41,113 bases of DNA from Saccoglossus kowalevskii (Eukaryota; Hemichordata; Enteropneusta; Harrimaniidae): contig NW_003144930.1 of NCBI RefSeq assembly GCF_000003605.2, positions 1 to 41,113 on the forward strand. The letters run 5' to 3'. The translations under genes and the position numbers were made by a program. The first letter of the stretch is position 1; each line of letters starts with the position of its first letter. The notes below the pieces were generated by a model. That model was not told where the DNA came from. It ran no database searches and worked only from the letters and a program-made list of their open reading frames with translations. This document shows positions 35,863 through 41,113 of the stretch, in pieces.

Positions 35863-36810
35863 ACTGTGATGTCAATCATTTATAGTTGAAAATCGGGGCA
35901 TTTTCGTAAGTTTTTTTATTTAATGGAATGTTTTAAAATTCATTCCAAATTTCGAAAACAAGCTGTTGATGCTCTCGGCACGTAGTGGGTTGTAAGATGT
36001 TAACGCACAGCGCAAAGTTGCTCAAAGTGAGTGCAAAGTTGTGTAAAGTCATTGAAAAGTCTATAGATGTATTTTTACATATGTCCCAAGTTGTTGGCAT
36101 ATAGAAACGCGCAGTGTAACGTCGACAAATTTAATAAAATCCAGTTGAAAGCAGTCAATAAATGTTCACATGAGCTGACTGTAAAATGGCAGAAAACAGC
36201 GTGCAAAGTTGCAAAAAACGAAGGAAATGTTGGCGGAGTTGCTTGTATATTTAACCTAAGTCATTATCATGACAACCCCGCAGTTAAATTTCGAAAATAT
36301 TAAGTAAATGTTTCGTGAATGTCTCATATATAAGCAGATTATCACAACAGTCAAGTGAAAAAAAATCGACAACAAACTGGTTACAAAGTTGTGTAAAGCG
36401 ATTGCAAAGTTGGTAGTTTCATTCGGGATTGTTACCTGTGATATCATAGTAACATGTCCCATAGTTAAAAGTTCGAAAATGTGAATAAATATTTCGTAAA
36501 TTGATGTTAAATTGCCGTAGTGTTACTCCAAGTATGTAGAGGTCATAGGTCAATCCTAGAAGGTATTTGTGCAAGCAATATCGATTTTAAGACATCCAAA
36601 AACATGAAATAGTCGCCAATTCGGTTTAATTTCAAATACGTCTTGCAGCTGAGTGGTTTGGTGACTGACATATGTTTTAAGTAAAGCACGATCGGGCGTG
36701 GTTAGTACTTGCATGGATGACTCCCTGAATACACGAGCTGTTGAATTTACTTTTTGTTTTTCATCACACACATGGAAATGATATAAGGCAACGTTCCTGC
36801 CTTTTTCCTT
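35863..36810 (+). repeat. Satellite monomer U39 (type C, twin of U17)
   Basis: The 5S-like segment is at 36679-36743 (GCATGGATGAC). The 5' two thirds match U17, 20.7 kb upstream. The 3' third matches U5. Confidence 0.95.
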
Positions 36811-37755
36811 ACTGTGATGTCAATCATTTATAGTTGAAAATCGTGGCATTTTTGTAAGTTTTTTTATTTAATGGAATGTTTTAAAATTCCTTCCAAATTT
36901 CGAGAACAAGCTGTTGATGCTGTCGGCACGTAGTGGGTTGTAAGATGTTAACACACAGCGCAAAGTTGTTCAAAGTGAGTGCAAAGTTGTGCAAAGTCAT
37001 TGAAAAGTCTATAGATGTATTTGTATATATGTCCCAAGTTGTTGTCATATAGAACCGCGCAGTGTAAAGTCGACAAATTTAATAAAAGCCAGTTGAAAGC
37101 AGTCAATAAATGTTCACATGAGCTGACTGTAAAATTGCAGAAAACAGCGTGCAAAGTTGTAAAAAATCAAACGAAATGTTGGCGGAGTTGCTTGTATATT
37201 TAACCTAAGTCATTATCATAACAACCCCGCAGTTAAATTTCGAAAATATTAAGTAAATATTGCGTGAATGCCTCATATATAAGCAGATTATCACAACAGT
37301 CAAGCGAAAAATCGACAACAAACTGGTTACAAAGTTGTGAAAAGCGATTGCAAAGTTGGTAGTTTCATTCGGGATTGTTACCTGTGATATCATAATAACA
37401 TGTCCCATAGTTAAAAGTTCGAAAATGTGAATAAATATTTCGTACATTGATGTTAAATTACCGTAGTGTTACTCCAAGTATGTAGAGGTCATAGGTCAAT
37501 CCTAGAAGGTATTTGTGCAAGCAATATCGATTTTAAGACATCCAAAAACATGAAATAGTCGCCAATTCGGTTTAATTTCAAATAAGTCTTGCAGCTGAGT
37601 GGTTGGGTGACTGACAAATGTTTTAAGTAAAGCACGATCGGGCGTGGTTAGTACTTGCATGGGAGACTCCCTGAATACACGAGCTGTTGCATTTACTTTC
37701 TTTTTTCATCACACACATGGAAATGATATAATGCAACGTTCCTGCCTTTTTCCTT
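36811..37755 (+). repeat. Satellite monomer U40 (type B)
   Basis: The 5S-like segment is at 37625-37689. Private variants are GTTGTCATATAGAACCG and AAAAAATCAAACGAAATG. ATCATAACAACC and AAATATTGCG are shared with U41 and U5. Confidence 0.95.
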
Positions 37756-38699
37756 ACTGTGATGTCAATCATTTATAGTTGAAAATCGTGGCATTTTCGT
37801 AAGTTTTTTTATTTAATGGAATGTTTTAAAATTCATTCCAAATTTCGAAAACAAGCTGTTGATGCTGTCGGCACGTAGTGGGTTGTAAGATGTTAACGCA
37901 CAGCGCAAAGTTGCTCAAAGTGAGTGCAAATTTGTGTAAAGTCATTGAAAAGTCTATAGATGTATTTGTACATATGTCCCAAGTTGTTGGCATATAGAAA
38001 CGCGCAGTGCAACGTCGACAAATTTAATAAAAGCCAGTTGAAAGCAGTCAATAAATGTTCACATGAGCTGACTGTAAAATGGCAGAAAACAGCGTGCAAA
38101 GTTGCAAAAAACGAAGGAAATGTTGGCGGAGTTGCTTGTATATTTAACCTAAGTCATTATCATAACAACCCCGCAGTTAAATTTCGAAAATATTAAGTAA
38201 ATATTGCGTGAATGCCTCATATATAAGCAGATTATCACAACAGTCAAGCGAAAAATCGACAACAAACTGGTTACAAAGTTGTGAAAAGCGATTGCAAAGT
38301 TGGTAGTTTCATTCGGGATTGTTACCTGTGATATCATAATAACATGTCCCATAGTTAAAAGTTCGAAAATGTGAATAAATATTTCGTACATTGATGTTAA
38401 ATTACCGTAGTGTTACTCCAAGTATGTAGAGGTCATAGGTCAATCCTAGAAGGTATTTGTGCAAGCAATATCGATTTTAAGACATCCAAAAACATGAAAT
38501 AGTCGCCAATTCGGTTTAATTTCAAATAAGCCTTGCAGCTGAGTGGTTGGGTGACTGACAAATGTTTTAAGTAAAGGACGATCGGGCGTGGTTAGTACTT
38601 GCATGGGAGACTCCCTGAATACACGAGCTGTTGCATTTACTTTGTTTTTTCATCACACACATGAAAATGATATAATGCTACGTTCCTGCATTTTTCCTT
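37756..38699 (+). repeat. Satellite monomer U41 (type C)
   Basis: The 5S-like segment is at 38569-38633 (GTAAAGGACG). Private variants are GCAAATTTGTG and GCAGTGCAACG. GTTGCAAAAAACG is shared with U17 and U39. Confidence 0.95.
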
Positions 38700-39643
38700 A
38701 CTGTGATGTCAATCATTTATAGTTGAAAATCGTGGCATTTTCGTAAGTTTTTTTATTTAATGGAATGTTTTAAAATTCCTTCCAAATTTCGAAAACAAGC
38801 TGTTGATGCTGTCGGCACGTAGTGGGTTGTAAGATGTTAACGCACAGCGCAAAGTTGCTCAAAGTGAGTGCAAAGTTGTGTAAAGTCATTGAAAAGTCTA
38901 TAGATGTATTTGTACATATGTCCCAAGTTGTTGGCATATAGAAACGCGCAGTGTAACGTCGACAAATTTAATAAAAGCCAGTTGAAAGCAGTCAATAAAT
39001 GTTCACATGAGCTGACTGTAAAATGGCAGAAAACAGCGTGCAAAGTTGTAAAAAACGAAGGAAATGTTGGCGGAGTTGCTTGTATATTTAACCTAAGTCA
39101 TTATCATGACAACCCCGCAGTTAAATTTCGAAAATATTAAGTAAATGTTGCGTGAATGTCTCATATATAAGCAGATTATCACAACAGTCAAGTGAAAATT
39201 CGACAACAAACTGGTTACAAAGTTGTGTAAAGCGATTGCAAAGTTGGTAGTTTCATTCGGGATTGTTACCTGTGATATCATAATAACATGTCCCATAGTT
39301 AAAAGTTCGAAAATGTGAATAAATATTTCGTACATTGATGTTAAATTACCGTAGTGTTACTCCAAGTATGTAGAGGTCATAGGTCAATCCTAGAAGGTAT
39401 TTGTGCAAGCAATATCGATTTTAAGACATCCAAAAACATGAAATAGTCGCCAATTCGGTTTAATTTCAAATAAGTCTTGCAGCTGAGTGGCTGGGTGACT
39501 GACAAATATTTTAAGTAAAGCACGATCGGGCGTGGTTAGTACTTGCATGTGAGACTCCCTGAATACACGAGCTGTTGCATTTACTTTGTTTTTTCATCAC
39601 ACACATGAAAATGATATAATGCAACGTTCCTGCATTTTTCCTT
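38700..39643 (+). repeat. Satellite monomer U42 (type C)
   Basis: The last whole monomer. The 5S-like segment is at 39513-39577 (GCATGTGAGAC). ACACATGAAAATG and TTCCTGCATTTTTCC are shared with U41. Confidence 0.95.
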
Positions 39644-40084
39644 ACTGTGATGTCAATCATTTATAGTTGAAAATCGTGGCATTTTCGTAAGTTTTTTTAT
39701 TTAATGGAATGTTTTAAAATTTCTTCCAAATTTCGAAAACAAGCTGTTGATGCTGTCGGCACGTAGTGGGTTGTAAGATGTTAACGCACAGCGCAAAGTT
39801 GCTCAAAGTGAGTGCAAAGTTGTGTAAAGTCATTGAAAAGTCTATAGATGTATTTGTAGATATGTCCCAAGTTGTTGGCATATAGAAACGCGCAGTGTAA
39901 CGTCGACAAATTTAATAAAAGCCAGTTGAAAGCAGTCAATAAATGTTCACATGAGCTGACTGTAAAATAGCAGAAAACAGCGTGCAAAGTTGTAAAAAAC
40001 GAAGGAAATGTTGGCGGAGTTGCTTGTATATTTAACCTAAGTCATTATCATGACAACCCCGCAGTTAAATTTCGAAAATATTAA
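39644..40084 (+). repeat. Truncated terminal satellite monomer U43 (type C)
   Basis: The first 441 bp of a monomer. It matches to GAAAATATTAA, then departs completely (AGTGCCTGTG where GTAAATGTTG is expected). It lacks the 5S-like segment. It is no more diverged than interior copies. Private variants are GTAGATATGTCC and AAAATAGCAG. Confidence 0.95.
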
Positions 40085-40328
40085 AGTGCCTGTGCAATGC
40101 CCACTCTCACGTTAACTATTTTAGATCCGTGTCCTACTGAAGTGGGCAGTTATTGATTTTTTTTGTCAAAATGGTTACTCCTATCCAAGTAAATTTAAGA
40201 TATATCTCGTTCTGTAGCCACGCCCACCTATCCTGAAACGGTCGACTGTTTCCGGATTTCCGACTCTCGCCGAAAGTGCGCCACCAAATGCCAAAATATG
40301 AGAGGAAGCCATACTCCTGAGCCGTACT

Positions 40329-40335
40329 TATATAA
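40329..40335 (+). promoter_or_regulatory. Possible TATA box (TATATAA)
   Basis: TATATAA lies 134 bp upstream of the THAP start codon, which would allow a 5' UTR of about 100 nt. The region in between is T-rich and lacks an obvious initiator. The motif is common by chance in AT-rich DNA. Confidence 0.3.
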
Positions 40336-40389
40336 CACTGCGTGATTCAACATACTTTTAAACGATATACATTTTTCGGTCGGCATTTC

Positions 40390-40415
40390 TTTTTTTTGTC
40401 ATTTTTTTTTTTTTT
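40390..40415 (+). repeat. Paired T-runs (T8 and T14)
   Basis: Eight T, then GTCA, then fourteen T. They could be in the 5' UTR or be slippage-prone simple sequence. On the minus strand they read as A-runs, but no retroposon body ends here that I can recognise. Confidence 0.7.
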
Positions 40416-40462
40416 ATGAGATAGAGAGTTTTTAGAAGTTGTTTTCAGAACAAACGTTTGTG

Positions 40463-40808
40463 ATGGTTAAACGTTGTGTTGTGGGCGGTTGCAGTAATAC
40501 GTATAGTCATAGTGTAAGTATTCACACTTTTCCAAACGATCCGAAGGTGCGACGTCAGTAAACGAAAGCCGTGAAAACAACGAGAAAAGGTTGGGGTGGA
40601 CCTTCTCCTTACAGCGTCATATGTAGTGTCCACTTCACCTCAGATTCTTTTTTTCGAAAAACTGTCTTCGGCCGTGAAAAAACAACTAGGTTTTAAAGAG
40701 AAGCGCCGACAACTTAAACCTGGCGCAATACCAACAATTTTGAAAGAAATAGATTCCGAACCAGCCCATGATCACCGAGGCGGATTTCAGAAGAGAGAGA
40801 GACGTCGG
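40463..40808 (+). pseudogene. THAP-type zinc finger, exon 1, disrupted
   Basis: THAP domains are C2CH zinc-binding DNA-binding domains of animal regulators and of P-element-type transposases. The ATG at 40463 has G at -3 and G at +4. Zinc ligands are Cys5, Cys10, Cys54 and His57 (C-x4-C ... C-x2-H). HTFPNDP at residues 21-27 is the usual HxFP region. KEKRRQLKPGAIPTIL ends the domain, with the AVPTIF-type box at 40725-40742. Two lesions: codon 33, where the family has an invariant Trp, is TAA (40559-40561), and a run of seven T at 40648-40654 adds one base, so the second half continues in another frame. With one T fewer, the exon would be 345 nt, 115 codons. It ends at a GTAAGT donor. It could be a dead THAP gene or the first exon of a decayed THAP transposon. 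A sequencing error could explain the T-run, but hardly the TAA, which needs two changes from TGG. Confidence 0.83.
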
Positions 40809-40814
40809 GTAAGT
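40809..40814 (+). promoter_or_regulatory. Splice donor GTAAGT
   Basis: CGG|GTAAGT follows the THAP domain by 22 codons in the frame of its second half, giving a phase 0 intron. THAP domains are often encoded in the first exons of a longer gene, so a donor here is expected. The frame stays open for 18 codons past the donor and then stops, which fits read-through into intron. Confidence 0.55.
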
Positions 40815-41113
40815 GTTTCAAATCATTTGACTTGTTTTGCCATCCTGATTATCGCTTTATAGAGACAATTAAGTTTGCGTTATGTAAAGGTATCAATAAT
40901 TTTTGATAGTAACACGAAAACGACGCGTCGGACAAACAGGAAATTACGCAGTCCTTACACACTGCTAATTGTTTTCATTTTCGCAGCTATAAGTTTCTGA
41001 ATTTGTTCGGTGATTGGTGTTGAATATCGAATTCACACCTCTGTTACTTTCCTTCTAGCTTGATCTGCGAATAATTTTATGGGGGTACTGACATATCGAC
41101 CCAAAAATCCCGA
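40815..41113. other. Probable intron or non-coding remainder
   Basis: No repeat unit, RNA gene or long open frame is visible. A possible acceptor, TTTTCATTTTCGCAG, ends at 40986. Splicing to it from 40808 would give CTA TAA, an immediate stop in the expected phase, so the true acceptor is probably beyond the window or the gene is dead. Confidence 0.5.

Larger units (their letters stand above)
1..40084 (+). repeat. Satellite array of a 944-bp monomer, 42.5 copies
   Basis: The same sequence recurs head to tail with no interruption. The landmark TTAACGCACAGCGCAAAG (or a 1-2 base variant) occurs 43 times between 133 and 39781, a mean period of 944 bp (range 937-951). All copies have one orientation. 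Copies differ by scattered substitutions and 1-8 bp indels, by eye a few per cent. Within the monomer, in order: a 5' AT-rich part, a cluster of CAAAGT motifs, two related blocks about 178 bp apart, a 5S rRNA-like segment, a T-run, and CATCACACACATGG. The array starts left of the window and breaks off inside the last monomer. No transposase, reverse transcriptase, inserted element or array inversion was seen. The repeat is certain; its function is unknown. Confidence 0.99.
40085..40462. other. Non-repetitive flank between satellite and THAP exon
   Basis: This stretch has no match to the monomer and no long open frame. It holds an 8-bp inverted repeat, TGCCCACT at 40098-40105 and AGTGGGCA at 40141-40148. 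It also holds a possible TATA box and two T-runs (40390-40397 and 40402-40415) just upstream of the exon. Base composition is less AT-rich than the satellite in its middle part (40200-40330). Probably promoter and 5' UTR of the THAP gene; no more can be said. Confidence 0.6.

Noticed and set aside
1..40084. Dozens of 60-115 codon open frames on both strands, similar in every monomer
   Set aside because: They recur only because the monomer recurs. Frames on both strands overlap, single-base indels between monomers break or fuse them freely, starts are not set in any constant context, and no protein family is recognisable. A dN/dS test over the 43 units would settle it; I expect about 1.
1..40084. 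A functional 5S rDNA cluster
   Set aside because: Animal 5S rRNA is about 120 nt and strongly conserved throughout. Here the first 48 nt are unrecognisable and the remainder has several indels, in all copies.
1..40084. Tandem 5S-headed SINE (SINE3-like)
   Set aside because: SINE3 elements carry a nearly full 5S head at the 5' end and a LINE-like tail, and are dispersed. Here the segment sits inside a strict head-to-tail unit with no target duplications.
1..40084. CRISPR or bacterial repeat array
   Set aside because: There are no short repeats with unique spacers. The whole 944-bp unit repeats, and the flank has eukaryotic gene features.
40098..40148. Terminal inverted repeat of a P-type transposon (TGCCCACT / AGTGGGCA)
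   Set aside because: The arms are only 8 bp and 35 bp apart, which makes a small hairpin. A transposon end would need a partner beyond the THAP exon, outside what can be seen.
40809..40986. A 178-bp intron joining the THAP exon to sequence at 40987
   Set aside because: The acceptor is plausible, but the next codons in phase are CTA TAA, and the other frames also stop soon.

Overview
The window is eukaryotic, most likely metazoan. Positions 1 to about 40084 (97% of it) are one uninterrupted head-to-tail satellite array. The right-hand 1 kb is non-repetitive and carries the first exon of a THAP zinc-finger gene (a metazoan and animal-transposon family) with a GTAAGT splice donor. I cannot name the species. 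Bacterial gene organisation is absent.

Array. The monomer averages 944 bp (937-951), taken from 43 occurrences of one landmark between positions 133 and 39781 (42 intervals). The array enters from beyond the left edge, holds 42 whole monomers (U1-U42, each counted from the ACTRTGATGTC motif), and stops inside a 43rd. U1 to the first part of U4 are one variant (type A). At 3181-3261, inside U4, the sequence switches to a second variant (type B) that continues to the end. A third haplotype (type C, in the first third of the monomer) is scattered and is concentrated near the right edge. Many monomers are mosaics: near-identical twins lie 1, 2, 3, 15, 22, 25 or 30 units apart, with no fixed higher-order period. 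The 60-115 codon ORFs on both strands are shadows of the monomer, not genes.

Main observation. Each of the 42 whole monomers carries, at the same place and always on the + strand, a segment of about 65 bp that closely resembles the 3' half of animal 5S ribosomal RNA (box A, intermediate element and box C region). A short T-run like a Pol III terminator follows it. The 5' half of 5S is not recognisable, so these are not ordinary 5S genes. The array looks like a 5S-derived satellite, comparable in principle with 5S-derived satellites known from some fishes and frogs. The monomer also has three stretches of A-tracts phased at about 10-11 bp, expected for curved DNA, and an old internal duplication of about 178 bp, suggesting growth from a nucleosome-sized unit.

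Right flank. The array ends abruptly at about 40084. A T-rich stretch with a possible TATA box follows, then the THAP exon (40463-40808). This exon has all four C2CH ligands and the C-terminal AVPTIF-type box, but a stop codon replaces the invariant tryptophan and a 7-T run shifts the frame. It is probably a pseudogene or a dead transposon exon. The remaining 300 bp look like intron with nothing else recognisable.
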